The notes under the pieces are model-generated. The model did no database searches, was not told where the DNA came from, and saw only the letters and a list, made by a program, of their open reading frames with translations. DNA of 64,000 bases, from assembly GCF_046292685.1 (NCBI RefSeq), contig NZ_JBKBQM010000005.1, positions 30,467-94,466 on the forward strand, read 5' to 3'. How positions within the stretch are numbered: the stretch's first letter is position 1; each line of letters opens with the position of its first letter. Shown in pieces: positions 17,144-26,023 of this stretch. Position numbers and translations under genes: made by a program. The stretch is from Wagnerdoeblera sp046292685. Its GTDB lineage: Bacteria > Pseudomonadota > Alphaproteobacteria > Rhodobacterales > Rhodobacteraceae.

Positions 17144-19305
17144 CCGCGCCTCCGGTCGTGAAACCAGCGCAGCAGCCGCAACAGCCGCGGGTCCAGATGC
17201 GCCCGCCGCCAGGCCCCGGCGGCGAACTTGTTGGCCTCGGCCAGGGTCGGGTAGATGTGAATGGTGCCCAGAACGCGGTTCAGCCCCAGCCCGTGCTTCA
17301 TCGCCAGCACGTATTCCGCAATCAGCTCGCCCGCCTGCGGGCCGACGATGGTGACCCCCAGGATGCGATCCTTGCCGGGCACGGTCAGCACCTTGACGAA
17401 GCCTGTGGCGGTGCTGTCGGCGATGGCGCGGTCAAGGTCCGCAAGGTCGTAGCGCGTCACCTCGAAGGCAACCCCCCGGTCCACCGCCTCGGATTCCGAA
17501 AGCCCGACGCGGGCCACCTCGGGGTCGGTAAAGGTGGCCTGCGGTATGACCCGGTTATCGGCGCGGAACCGGCGCAGGTCGCCGAACAGCGCGTTCACCG
17601 CCGCATACCAGGCCTGATGCGCGGCCACATGGGTAAACTGCCAGGGCCCTGCCACATCGCCGGCCGCCAGGATGTTGGGATACAGCGTTTCCAGCCAGGC
17701 GTTGGTTTCCACCACCCGCCCCGCCGGGATCCCCAGTTCCTCCAGCCCAAAGCCGGTAAGGCGCGCCGCACGGCCCGTGGCCACCAGAAGCGCATCGAAA
17801 CCCAGGCGCTGCACGGCGCCGTCCTGGCCTGCAACCTCGATCCAGCCTTCGCCGCCGTCCTGCCCGCAGCGCAGCGCGCGGTGCCCGGTCAGCACCCGCA
17901 CCCCGTCGGCCTGCAAGGCCGCCTGCACCAGCGCCGAAACCTCGGGGTCTTCGCGCGCCAGCAACCGCGGCGCCTGTTCCACCTGCACCACCGCCGAGCC
18001 CAGCCGGGCAAAGGCCTGCGCCAGCTCCGACCCGATCGGCCCGCCGCCCAGCACCACCAGCCGCGCCGGCGGGCGGGGCTGGCCCTTCAGCCGCTCCCAC
18101 AGGGTTTCCGAGGTCAGGTAGTCCACCGCCTCCAGCCCCGGCAGATCGGGCACCAGCGGCCGCGCGCCGGTGGCGATGACGATGGCGCGGGTGGTCAGCC
18201 GCTGCGTGCCGCCGCCGTTCAGAGCCACCTCGACCGTCCAGGGATCGACGATGCGGGCGTGGCCGGCCAGCACCTCCACGCCAAGCGCGGTATACCGCTC
18301 CACGCTGTCGTGCGGGGCGATGTCCGCGACCACCTGCTGCACCCGCGCCATCACCCGGTCGAAGGCGACTACGGGTTCCGCCGGCGCCAGACCCAGCCGG
18401 TCGGCATGGCGCATCTGATGCGCCGCCCGCGCGCTGGCGATCAAGGCCTTCGAAGGCACGCAGCCGGTGTTCAGGCAATCGCCGCCCATCGCGCCGCTTT
18501 CCACCAGCGTCACCCTGGCCTGCGCCGCCGCCGCGACATAGGCCGACACCAGCCCCGCCGCCCCGGCCCCGATCACCACCAGGTTGCGGTCGAACCGCGC
18601 CGGGCGGCGATACCCGGCATAGACCCGGCGCCGCCGGACCCAGGCCACCGCGCCGCGCGCCGCAAGCGGAAACAGCCCCAGCAGCGCAAACGACACCAGC
18701 ATCCCCGGCGACAGGATGCCCGACAGGCTGTCGAGCTGCGCCAGCTGCGTGCCGGCATTCACGTAAACGGCCGTGCCCGCCAGCATCCCTGCCTGGCTGA
18801 CGAGGTAAAAGGTTGCCGTGCGCATCGCCGTCAGCCCCATCACGAGGTTCACGGCAAAGAACGGCACCAGCGGCACCAGGCGCAAGGCAAACAGGTAGAA
18901 CGCCCCGTCGCGCGCCAACCCCGCCTCGATGCCTTGCATCCGCGCGCCGAACCTGCGGCGCACCGCATCGCGCAAGAGATACCGCGCCGCAAGAAATGCC
19001 AGCGTGGCGCCCAGGCTGGCCGCGAAGGACACCAGCAGCAACCCCCACCAGAACCCGAACAGCGCCCCGGCCGCCAGCGTCATCCACACCGCCACCGGCA
19101 GCGACAGCGCCGTCACCCCGACATAGCCGGCAAAGACCAGCGCCCACAGCAACACCGGGTGCGCCTGACGCCACTGGTCCAGCGCGGCCACATGGCCGCG
19201 CAAGGCGGCCAGGTCGGGCACCTGACCGCGCAGCACCAGCCAACCCGCCGCCATGGCGGCAACCGCCACCGCCAGGAACAGCGCCCTTGCGCCTGTCGGC
19301 CTCAC
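17140..19305 (-). CDS. Fusion protein: TVP38/TMEM64 membrane domain plus mercuric-reductase-like flavin disulfide reductase
   Basis: From the GTG at 19305 the product is 721 residues. Residues ~5-205 form a TVP38/TMEM64 (SNARE-associated/DedA-like) membrane domain with LAAGALFGFWWGLLLVSFAA and FALRLVPLVPFFAVNLVMG. From ~230 onward comes a complete pyridine-nucleotide disulfide oxidoreductase: FAD motif VIGAGAAGLVSAY, redox-active disulfide GDCLNTGCVPSK, NAD motif VVLGGGPIGSELAQAF, FAD-ribityl motif NILAAGDVAGPW, and C-terminal dimer domain with HIYPTLAEANK. MerA's N-terminal and C-terminal cysteines are missing. This fused form is known in proteobacteria but its substrate is unclear. A longer ATG start at 19362 is possible; the GTG is favoured by coupling to a leader frame. 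Confidence 0.85.
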   Translation of the reverse strand: MRPTGARALFLAVAVAAMAAGWLVLRGQVPDLAALRGHVAALDQWRQAHPVLLWALVFAGYVGVTALSLPVAVWMTLAAGALFGFWWGLLLVSFAASLGATLAFLAARYLLRDAVRRRFGARMQGIEAGLARDGAFYLFALRLVPLVPFFAVNLVMGLTAMRTATFYLVSQAGMLAGTAVYVNAGTQLAQLDSLSGILSPGMLVSFALLGLFPLAARGAVAWVRRRRVYAGYRRPARFDRNLVVIGAGAAGLVSAYVAAAAQARVTLVESGAMGGDCLNTGCVPSKALIASARAAHQMRHADRLGLAPAEPVVAFDRVMARVQQVVADIAPHDSVERYTALGVEVLAGHARIVDPWTVEVALNGGGTQRLTTRAIVIATGARPLVPDLPGLEAVDYLTSETLWERLKGQPRPPARLVVLGGGPIGSELAQAFARLGSAVVQVEQAPRLLAREDPEVSALVQAALQADGVRVLTGHRALRCGQDGGEGWIEVAGQDGAVQRLGFDALLVATGRAARLTGFGLEELGIPAGRVVETNAWLETLYPNILAAGDVAGPWQFTHVAAHQAWYAAVNALFGDLRRFRADNRVIPQATFTDPEVARVGLSESEAVDRGVAFEVTRYDLADLDRAIADSTATGFVKVLTVPGKDRILGVTIVGPQAGELIAEYVLAMKHGLGLNRVLGTIHIYPTLAEANKFAAGAWRRAHLDPRLLRLLRWFHDRRRG

Positions 19306-19334
19306 CTTGCCCGGTTCTCCGCCTTGCGGCGCAT
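19302..19334 (-). CDS. Possible ten-codon leader peptide upstream of the fused flavoprotein
   Basis: A strong ribosome-binding sequence AAGGAGG (19342-19348, minus strand) sits seven bases before an ATG at 19334. This opens a short basic frame, MRRKAENRAR. Its TGA stop overlaps the GTG at 19305 as GTGA. The layout suggests that ribosomes translate this peptide and then restart on the fused flavoprotein. It could instead simply be an accident of the upstream region of a longer ATG start. No terminator-like alternative structure was found. Confidence 0.4.
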   Translation of the reverse strand: MRRKAENRAR

Positions 19335-19428
19335 CGCGTTGCCTCCTTCGTCCGCCAGCCATATTCCCGGTTCTGCCCGGCGCGACAAGCCACGAACATG
19401 TGTGCCGCCGATGCCCGCCGGCAAGGGG

Positions 19429-20880
19429 TCAGGGTTCGCCCGAGGGGCGAAAGGGCGCCGCAGCGCGGCGGGCGCGGCGCCACAGGTCGGGCGATTCCTG
19501 CCGGGCATCGGGCCGGCCGATGGCCGCGAACATCGCATCGGCCATCGCCTGCGCCTCGTCCAGGATGGCGCCGGCATCCAGGTGCCGGACCTGCCGCGCC
19601 TCCACCAGCACCCGGCCGTTCACCACCACCGTATCGACATCGGCGGCATTGGCGAAATGGGTCACCCGGTTCAGCACCATCACCGGCGGCCACAGATGGG
19701 CCTTGCGGCCATCCAGCAGCACGATGTCGGCCTTCTTGCCCACCTCGAGCGACCCCAGCGCGCGCTCCAGCCCCAGCGCGCGGGCAGCGTCGATGGTGCA
19801 CATCTCCAGCGCCTTGCCTTCGGGCGGCACGGCGGCATCGCGGAAATGCCGGCGGTGGTAATGCATCGCCTGCGCCATGTGGCGGAACATGTCGAAGCCA
19901 CGGTCGGGCGCGCCGGCATCGGACCCGATGCAGACGTTCACCCCGGCCTCGATCAGCTCGGGCACCGGGCAGCGCCCGGAAATCGACATGATCGCACTGG
20001 GGTTGTGAATGATGCTGGCCCCCGTGCGCTGCAAGGCGGCGACATCCGCCCCGGTCAGCTCGATGCCGTGGCCAAGCGCCGCACGCGGCGACAGCAGGCC
20101 CAGCTCCTCGGCCAGCGCGATGCTGCCCGATCGGTGGCCATCCTGGGTGAACAGCGCGCCGGTCCGGGCCTGCAGATCGGCCATCGCCAGTGCCATCGCA
20201 CGGATTTCGGCACCATCGGCGGCCATGTGCGCTGGCAGATAGTGCGCTGGCAGATAGACCGGCAGGATCAGCGCAATGCCGGTGCCGCGGCCCAGCACAT
20301 CGTCATGCCGGGCGAACAGGTCGGCGGCGACCTCCATCTGCCGGGCAAAGCCCACCGGGCGACGGTCGGGGCCGAACCCGCGCGGAAACGGCAGCCGCCC
20401 CGGCCCCACCGCCAGAATGGTGCGCAAGCCGGTTTCGCGGCTGGCGGCGCAATGCGCATCGCCCGCCGCGGGCGTATCGGTGCGGTAAACGTCGGCCCCG
20501 CCCCCCAGCAAGGCGACCGCCGTCGTCACCCCGCCCATCAGCCGCTCCAGCCCGGCCAGCCGCGCCTCGGCGGCCCAGAAAGCCGGCGTGGCGGCCTCGG
20601 CGTAAATCGCCGCGCAAATGTCGAACCAGGCGTCGCCGTCGCCGGCGCCGGCCGCGCGCACCAGCCCGTGCCCGGCGTGGGAATGCGCGTCGATCAGCCC
20701 GGGCAACGCGATCAGCCCCGGCCGGTCGATCACCCGCGCGGCCTGCGGCGCGGGCCCGGTGCCGATCCCGGCGATCCGGTCGCCGGTGACGGCGATCCAG
20801 CCATCCTCGATCACCCGCCGGTCGGGGTCGACGGTGACAACGCTGGCGCAGCGGATCAGCAGGTCGGCCGGCGGGGTCAT
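19429..20880 (-). CDS. Amidohydrolase, 8-oxoguanine deaminase/TrzN-like
   Basis: The 483-residue protein has the metal motif H66-S-H68 in GLIDAHSHAG. ALGHGIEL and IIHNPSAIMSISGRCPVPEL follow, and the aspartate in CIGSDAGAPDRGFDMFRH. This is the pattern of subtype III amidohydrolases that deaminate or dechlorinate purine-, guanine- or s-triazine-like rings using one Zn or Fe ion. A 15-base tandem duplication at 20228-20257 repeats LPAHY as PVYLPAHYLPAH. Its ATG overlaps the GntR remnant stop, so the two formed an operon. It shares the region with two other amidohydrolases and a dipeptide-type transporter. Confidence 0.85.
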   Translation of the reverse strand: MTPPADLLIRCASVVTVDPDRRVIEDGWIAVTGDRIAGIGTGPAPQAARVIDRPGLIALPGLIDAHSHAGHGLVRAAGAGDGDAWFDICAAIYAEAATPAFWAAEARLAGLERLMGGVTTAVALLGGGADVYRTDTPAAGDAHCAASRETGLRTILAVGPGRLPFPRGFGPDRRPVGFARQMEVAADLFARHDDVLGRGTGIALILPVYLPAHYLPAHMAADGAEIRAMALAMADLQARTGALFTQDGHRSGSIALAEELGLLSPRAALGHGIELTGADVAALQRTGASIIHNPSAIMSISGRCPVPELIEAGVNVCIGSDAGAPDRGFDMFRHMAQAMHYHRRHFRDAAVPPEGKALEMCTIDAARALGLERALGSLEVGKKADIVLLDGRKAHLWPPVMVLNRVTHFANAADVDTVVVNGRVLVEARQVRHLDAGAILDEAQAMADAMFAAIGRPDARQESPDLWRRARRAAAPFRPSGEP

Positions 20881-21125
20881 TGCAGCAAATCCTTCAGGTC
20901 GGTCTGGCGGGCGCTGTCGTCATCCAGATCCAGCGTGCCCTCCAGATGGTCCATGTGATGGTCCATCAACGCCATCGCCTGCGCCGCGTCGCCGGCCGCA
21001 ATCGCCGCCACGATGTCCGCGTGTTCGTCGGGGCCGCAATCCACCTGCGACCGGCGCTGATACATCACCACGATCAGCGAGGTGCGCGACACCAGATCGC
21101 GCAGCACATCGCCCAGATACCCCGG
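20877..21125 (-). pseudogene. GntR-family (FCD domain) regulator, N-terminal half deleted
   Basis: The remaining ~80 residues match the end of a FadR/FCD ligand domain. SLIVVMYQRRSQVDCGPDEH, a histidine-containing helix (HADIVAAIAAGDAAQAMALMDHHMDHLEGTL) and a short acidic tail are all recognisable. The winged-helix DNA-binding domain and the first half of FCD are absent. Beyond about 21125 the sequence switches directly to the coding strand of a binding-protein gene in the opposite direction. The regulator was therefore removed by the same deletion that cut the binding protein. It probably once controlled the amidohydrolase-transporter island. Confidence 0.85.
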
Positions 21126-22057
21126 CCCACAACCTGACCCGCATCGAACATTCGCCCATCGCCTCGGCCGCAACCCGCGTGGCCGCGCTGCTGTCGGGCG
21201 AAATCGACCTGATCGAACCCGCGCCCTTGCAGGATGCCGCGCGCATCGACGCCGCCCCCGGCGTGCGCATGCTGGAAAACCCCGGCCTGCGCAGCATCAT
21301 GATGGGCATCAACATGGGCCCCGAGCTGGTCGACGGCAACACGCCCGGCAAGAACCCCCTGGCCGATCTGCGGGTGCGCCAGGCGCTGTATCACGCGATC
21401 AACATGGACCTGATCCGCGACCGCATCATGCGCGGCAAGTCGCGCGTCACCGGCTCGCTGATCGCGCCCGAGGTCAAGGGCTATACCGCGGCGATGGACG
21501 AACGCCTGCCCTATGACCCGGCCCGCGCCAAGGCGCTGCTGGCCGAGGCGGGCTACCCCGACGGCTTCGCCTTCAACCTCAACTGCCCCAACGACCGCTA
21601 CGTGAACGACGAGGCGATCTGCCAGGCGATGGCCGCGATGCTGACGCAGGCCGGGTTCCAGCCGCGTCTGGTCACCGAACCACGCCAGATCCACTTCCAG
21701 AAGGTCGACGAGCACAAGGTGGACGTGTTCATGCTGGGCTGGGCCACGCTGCCCATGCTCGACGGCTTCTCGGTGCTGTCGGCGATGCTGGCCAGCAAGG
21801 AAGGCAGCTACGGCACCTTCACCCCCGCGGGCTATTCCAACCCGAAGGTCGATGAACTGACCAAGGCCATCGCCGTGGAAATGGACGAGGACAAGCGCGT
21901 GGCCATGATGGTCGAGGCGCTGATGCTGGCCAAGGCCGATATCGCCTGGCTGCCGGTGCACCAGCAGCCGCTGTCCTGGGCCGCGAGCGACAAGGTCGAG
22001 CTGCCGCAGGCCGCCGACGACCTCGTCCGCCTGTGGTATGCTCAGGTCAAGCGCCGA
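21126..22057 (+). pseudogene. Family 5 (dipeptide/oligopeptide type) ABC substrate-binding protein, N-terminus deleted
   Basis: About 310 residues of a DppA-like solute-binding protein are in frame. They begin with HNLTRIEHSPIASAATRVAAL and include LADLRVRQALYHAINMDLI and YDPARAKALLAEAGYPDGF, typical of the family. The signal peptide and the first ~190 residues are gone. The frame also lacks a stop at the usual end: after LWYAQVKR a CGA stands at 22055-22057 where the family would end. The frame stays open into the permease gene at 22121. The product cannot be exported and is not expected to function. Confidence 0.85.
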
Positions 22058-22120
22058 CCCCGCGGGCCGCGCCGGCAACGGCGCGGCCCCCTTTCCATTC
22101 CCGGCAGAGGGAGGAGAACC

Positions 22121-23104
22121 ATGCTCGGGTTTCTGGTCCGCCGCATCGTGCAATCGGTCTTCGTGATGCTGGCCGTGGCGCTGATCGCCTTCATGATGTT
22201 CCGCTTCATGGGCGATCCGGTGAATTCCATGGTCGCCGAAAATGCCACCGTGGCCGAACGCGAGGACGTGCGCGCGCGCCTTGGCCTCGACCAGCCGCTG
22301 TATGTGCAATACGCCCGTTTCGTGACCCGGGCGGCGCAAGGCGACTTCGGGCTTTCGTGGCGCAACGCCCGGCCGGTTTCCAACCTGCTGGCCGAACGTC
22401 TCCCGGCCACGGCGGAACTGGTGCTGGTGGCGGCCGGCCTGTCGCTGGTGCTGGGCATCCCGCTGGGCATCCTCACGGCGCTGCGACCCCGCGCCTTCAG
22501 CACGCAGGCGCTGCAATTCCTGTCGCTGGTCGGCATTTCGCTGCCGACCTTCGTGACCGGCATCCTGCTGATCCTGGTGTTTTCGGTCTGGCTGGGGTGG
22601 CTGCCCTCCTACGGGCGCGGCACGGTGGTGGATGTGGGCTGGTGGTCCACCGGCTTTCTGACCGTGACCGGGCTCAAGGCACTGATCCTGCCGTCGATCA
22701 TGCTGTGCCTGTTCCAGCTGACGCTAATCATGCGTCTGGTCCGGGCCGAGATGATGGAGGTGCTGCGCACCGACTGCATCAAGTTCGCCCGCGCCCGCGG
22801 CCTGTCGGACCGCGCCATCCACTTTCGCCACGCGCTGAAGAACACGCTGATCCCGGTCATCACCATCTTCGGGCTGCAACTGGGCGGGCTGATCGCCTTC
22901 GCCATCATCACCGAAACCGTGTTCCAGTGGCCGGGCATGGGGGCGCTGTTCATCCAGGCGGTCGGCTTCGGCGATGTGCCGGTGATGGCGGCCTATCTGG
23001 TGCTGGTCAGCCTGATCTTCGTGACCATCAACACCATCGTCGATCTGCTCTACGTCGTGCTCGACCCGCGCCTGCGCGTCGAAGGCACCCGTTCCGCACA
23101 TTGA
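22121..23104 (+). CDS. Dipeptide-type ABC transporter permease (DppB-like)
   Basis: The 327-residue membrane protein begins LGFLVRRIVQSVFVMLAVALIAF, typical of DppB/OppB. It carries the permease loop MEVLRTDCIKFARARGLSDRAIHFRHALKNTLIPVI (EAA-like motif) and six membrane helices. The ATG at 22121 follows GAGGAGAACC, a good ribosome site, and marks the real start although the frame is open upstream. It pairs with the DppC-like permease 13 bases downstream. The substrate, judged by the neighbours, is probably a ring or amide N-compound rather than a peptide. Confidence 0.92.
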   Translation: MLGFLVRRIVQSVFVMLAVALIAFMMFRFMGDPVNSMVAENATVAEREDVRARLGLDQPLYVQYARFVTRAAQGDFGLSWRNARPVSNLLAERLPATAELVLVAAGLSLVLGIPLGILTALRPRAFSTQALQFLSLVGISLPTFVTGILLILVFSVWLGWLPSYGRGTVVDVGWWSTGFLTVTGLKALILPSIMLCLFQLTLIMRLVRAEMMEVLRTDCIKFARARGLSDRAIHFRHALKNTLIPVITIFGLQLGGLIAFAIITETVFQWPGMGALFIQAVGFGDVPVMAAYLVLVSLIFVTINTIVDLLYVVLDPRLRVEGTRSAH

Positions 23105-23116
23105 AAGGAACCGGAC

Positions 23117-24034
23117 ATGGCAACCTCGACCCTTTCCCGCGCGCTGTCCGGCGACGTGGCCTGGAGTTTCCGCCGCTCGTGGTCGGCGCGGATTTCGGCG
23201 CTGGTGCTGATCGTGCTGTTCGCGGCCGCGATCCTGGCCCCCCTGCTGGCCAACCAGAACCCCTATGACATCGGCCAGCTCAACCTGTTCGACAGCGAAT
23301 TGCCCCCCGCCTGGGTCCAGGGCGGCGACCCGCGCTATTGGCTGGGCACCGACAGCCAGGCCCGCGACGTCTATTCCAGCATCCTCTACGGCCTGCGGCT
23401 TTCGCTGATCGTAGGGTTTGCCAGCGTGGCGCTGGCGGCGGTGGTCGGCATCTCGCTGGGGCTGCTGGGCGGCTACGTGGGCGGCATTGTGGACGGGGCG
23501 ATCATGCGCTTTGCCGATGTGCTGCTGTCGTTTCCCACCATCCTCGTGGCGCTGCTGGTCAACGGCATCGTGCGCGGCGCGCTGCCGCCGGCGCAGCACC
23601 AGCAGGCGGCCATCTGGGTGCTGATCCTGGCCATCGGGCTGACCAACTGGGTGCAGTATGCCCGCACCGTGCGCAGCTCCACGATGGTGGAACGCAACAA
23701 GGAATACGTGCAGGCCGCGCGCATCAACGGCGTGTCGCGCACCGGCATCATGGTGCAGCACATCCTGCCCAACGTGCTGGGCCCGGTGCTGGTGATCGCC
23801 ACCATCAACCTCGGCATGGCCGTGCTGACCGAGGCGACGCTGTCCTTCCTGGGCGTCGGCATGCCGGCCACGCAACCCAGCCTCGGCACGCTGATCCGCA
23901 TCGGCAACGAGTTCCTGTTTTCCGGCATCTGGTGGGTGGTGATCTTTCCCTCCTTCGTGCTGGTGGCCCTTGTTCTGTCGGTGAACCTGCTGGGCGACTG
24001 GCTGCGCGATGCGCTCAACCCGAAACTGAGGTAA
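23117..24034 (+). CDS. Dipeptide-type ABC transporter permease (DppC-like)
   Basis: The 305-residue membrane protein has the DppC N-terminal topology and the characteristic segment WLGTDSQARDVYSSILYGLRLS. The loop YVQAARINGVSRTGIMVQHILPNV is the EAA motif that contacts the ATPases. SFLGVGMPATQPSLGTLI is also typical of the family. It starts after GAAAGGAACCGGAC. It works with the DppB-like partner and the two ATPases directly downstream. Confidence 0.92.
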   Translation: MATSTLSRALSGDVAWSFRRSWSARISALVLIVLFAAAILAPLLANQNPYDIGQLNLFDSELPPAWVQGGDPRYWLGTDSQARDVYSSILYGLRLSLIVGFASVALAAVVGISLGLLGGYVGGIVDGAIMRFADVLLSFPTILVALLVNGIVRGALPPAQHQQAAIWVLILAIGLTNWVQYARTVRSSTMVERNKEYVQAARINGVSRTGIMVQHILPNVLGPVLVIATINLGMAVLTEATLSFLGVGMPATQPSLGTLIRIGNEFLFSGIWWVVIFPSFVLVALVLSVNLLGDWLRDALNPKLR

Positions 24035-24038
24035 CGTC

Positions 24039-25007
24039 ATGGCCTTGCTCACCGTCGAAAACCTGACCGTGACCTTTCCCAGCCGTCACGGCGCCACCAA
24101 CGCCATCGAGAACGTGTCGATCCATGTCGAACCCGGCGAAATCCTGGGCATGGTCGGCGAAAGCGGCGCGGGCAAGTCGATGACCGGCGCCGCCATCATC
24201 GGCCTGCTGGAACCGCCCGGCTACATCAGCCAGGGCGAAATCCGGCTGGAGGGGGAGCGCATCGACACCCTGCCCCCCGCCGCCATGCGCAGGATCCGCG
24301 GCCGCAAGATCGGCGCGATCTTCCAGGATCCGCTGACCAGCCTGAACCCGGTGCTGACCGTGGGCGACCAGCTGATCGAAACCATCCGCACCCACCTGCC
24401 GCTGACGCGCGAACAGGCCCGGGAACGCGCGATCGACTGGTTGCGCCGCGTGGGCATCCCCGCCCCGGAAAAGCGGATCGACACCTACCCCCACCAGTAT
24501 TCCGGCGGGATGCGGCAGCGCGTGGTGATTGCGCTGGCCCTGTGCGCGGAACCACGCCTCATCATCGCGGATGAGCCGACGACGGCGCTGGATGTTTCGG
24601 TGCAGGCGCAGATCATCGCGCTCCTGCGGCGTCTCGCGCGCGAAACCGGGGCGGCGGTCATTCTGGTCACGCATGACATGGGCGTCATCGCCGAAACCGC
24701 CGACCGCGTGGCGGTGATGTATGCCGGCCGCATCGTCGAGGTCGGGCCGGTGGCCCAGGTGCTGACCCGCCCGCAGCACCCCTATACCGCGGGGCTCATG
24801 GCCTCGATCCCGCGCATCGGGCCGCGCCCCGAGGTGCTGCCCCAGATCGAAGGTGCCATGCCCCGCCCGGCCGCCCGGCCCGCCGGCTGCGCCTTTGCCC
24901 CCCGCTGCCCGCACCGCATGAGCCGCTGCACTGCCGAACGCCCCGCCCTGCGCGGCGAAGGCCCGGCCCAGGTCGCCTGCCATCTGGCGCAAGGAGTGCC
25001 CGCATGA
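24039..25007 (+). CDS. ABC transporter ATPase (DppD-like)
   Basis: The 322-residue protein has Walker A GESGAGKS, Q-loop IFQDPLTSLNPVLTV, signature YSGGMRQRVVIALAL, Walker B LIIADEPTTALD and H-loop VTHDMGV. The C-terminal oligopeptide/dipeptide extension holds a cysteine cluster (GCAFAPRCPHRMSRC) that is normal in this family. It overlaps the next ATPase gene by four bases. Confidence 0.93.
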   Translation: MALLTVENLTVTFPSRHGATNAIENVSIHVEPGEILGMVGESGAGKSMTGAAIIGLLEPPGYISQGEIRLEGERIDTLPPAAMRRIRGRKIGAIFQDPLTSLNPVLTVGDQLIETIRTHLPLTREQARERAIDWLRRVGIPAPEKRIDTYPHQYSGGMRQRVVIALALCAEPRLIIADEPTTALDVSVQAQIIALLRRLARETGAAVILVTHDMGVIAETADRVAVMYAGRIVEVGPVAQVLTRPQHPYTAGLMASIPRIGPRPEVLPQIEGAMPRPAARPAGCAFAPRCPHRMSRCTAERPALRGEGPAQVACHLAQGVPA

Positions 25008-26023
25008 CCCAAGCCCTGATCCAGGTCGCCGGCCTGAAAAAGACCTTCGACCTGTCGCGCCCGTTCCTCAGCCGCATGCTGGACCGCAGCCCCCGGCAAT
25101 TCGTCCATGCCGTCGACGGGGTGGATTTCAGCATCGCCCGCGGCCAGACGCTCAGCCTCGTGGGCGAATCCGGTTGCGGCAAGTCCACCGTGGCCAAGCT
25201 GCTGATGGGGCTGACGCGCCCCAGTGGCGGCAGCATCCGGTTCGACGGCGTGGAACTGGCCGGCCGCCCCGCCGGCAGCCCGCCCGAAACCCGGCGGCGG
25301 ATGCAGATGATCTTTCAGGATCCCTACGCCAGCCTCAACCCGCGCTGGCGCGTGGCGCGCATCATCGGCGAACCGATGAAATCCTTCGGCACCCACCCCG
25401 ACCCGGCGGCACGCCGCCGCGAGGTGGACCGCCTGCTGGAGTTCGTGGGCCTTTCGGCGGCAGATGGCGAAAAGTTCCCGCACGAGTTTTCCGGCGGCCA
25501 GCGCCAGCGCATTTCCATCGCACGCGCCATTTCCACCAGGCCCGAGTTTCTGGTCTGCGACGAACCCACCAGCGCGCTGGACGTCAGCGTGCAGGCGCAG
25601 ATCCTGAACCTGATGCGCGACTTGCAGCGCGAACTTGGCCTGACCTACCTGTTCATCAGCCACGACCTGGCGGTGGTCAACTACATCTCGGACTGGATCG
25701 GGGTGATGTATCTGGGCCGGCTGGTGGAACTTGCGCCGGCGGCCGACATCTTTGCCCGCCCGCAGCACCCCTATACCCGGCTGTTGCTGGACACGATCCC
25801 CGACATCGGCATGAAGAACCGCGACATCGACCGCCCCGCCGGCGAGGTGCCCAACCCCATCATCCCGCCGCCGGGGTGCCACTTCCACCCGCGCTGCCCG
25901 CTGGCCGACGCGCGCTGCCGCAGCGAAACGCCGCTTTTCCTGGCTAAGGGGGCCGCGCAGGTGCGTTGCCACGCGGTGCAGGAAGGGCGCAAACAGGCGG
26001 AACCGCTGCGAAAGGCCGGATGA
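25004..26023 (+). CDS. ABC transporter ATPase (DppF-like)
   Basis: The 339-residue protein has the Walker A GESGCGKSTVAKLL, signature FSGGQRQRISIARAI, Walker B FLVCDEPTSALD and H-loop ISHDLAVV. The C-terminal cysteine motif GCHFHPRCPLADARC is conserved. An N-terminal insert (DLSRPFLSRMLDRSPRQFVHAVDGV) is typical of DppF/OppF. Its ATGA start and end overlaps show a single operon from the permease to the amidohydrolases. Confidence 0.93.
   Translation: MTQALIQVAGLKKTFDLSRPFLSRMLDRSPRQFVHAVDGVDFSIARGQTLSLVGESGCGKSTVAKLLMGLTRPSGGSIRFDGVELAGRPAGSPPETRRRMQMIFQDPYASLNPRWRVARIIGEPMKSFGTHPDPAARRREVDRLLEFVGLSAADGEKFPHEFSGGQRQRISIARAISTRPEFLVCDEPTSALDVSVQAQILNLMRDLQRELGLTYLFISHDLAVVNYISDWIGVMYLGRLVELAPAADIFARPQHPYTRLLLDTIPDIGMKNRDIDRPAGEVPNPIIPPPGCHFHPRCPLADARCRSETPLFLAKGAAQVRCHAVQEGRKQAEPLRKAG

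Noticed and set aside
17140..19305. Mercuric reductase proper
   Set aside because: No mercury-binding N-terminal domain, no C-terminal vicinal cysteines and no mer genes nearby.
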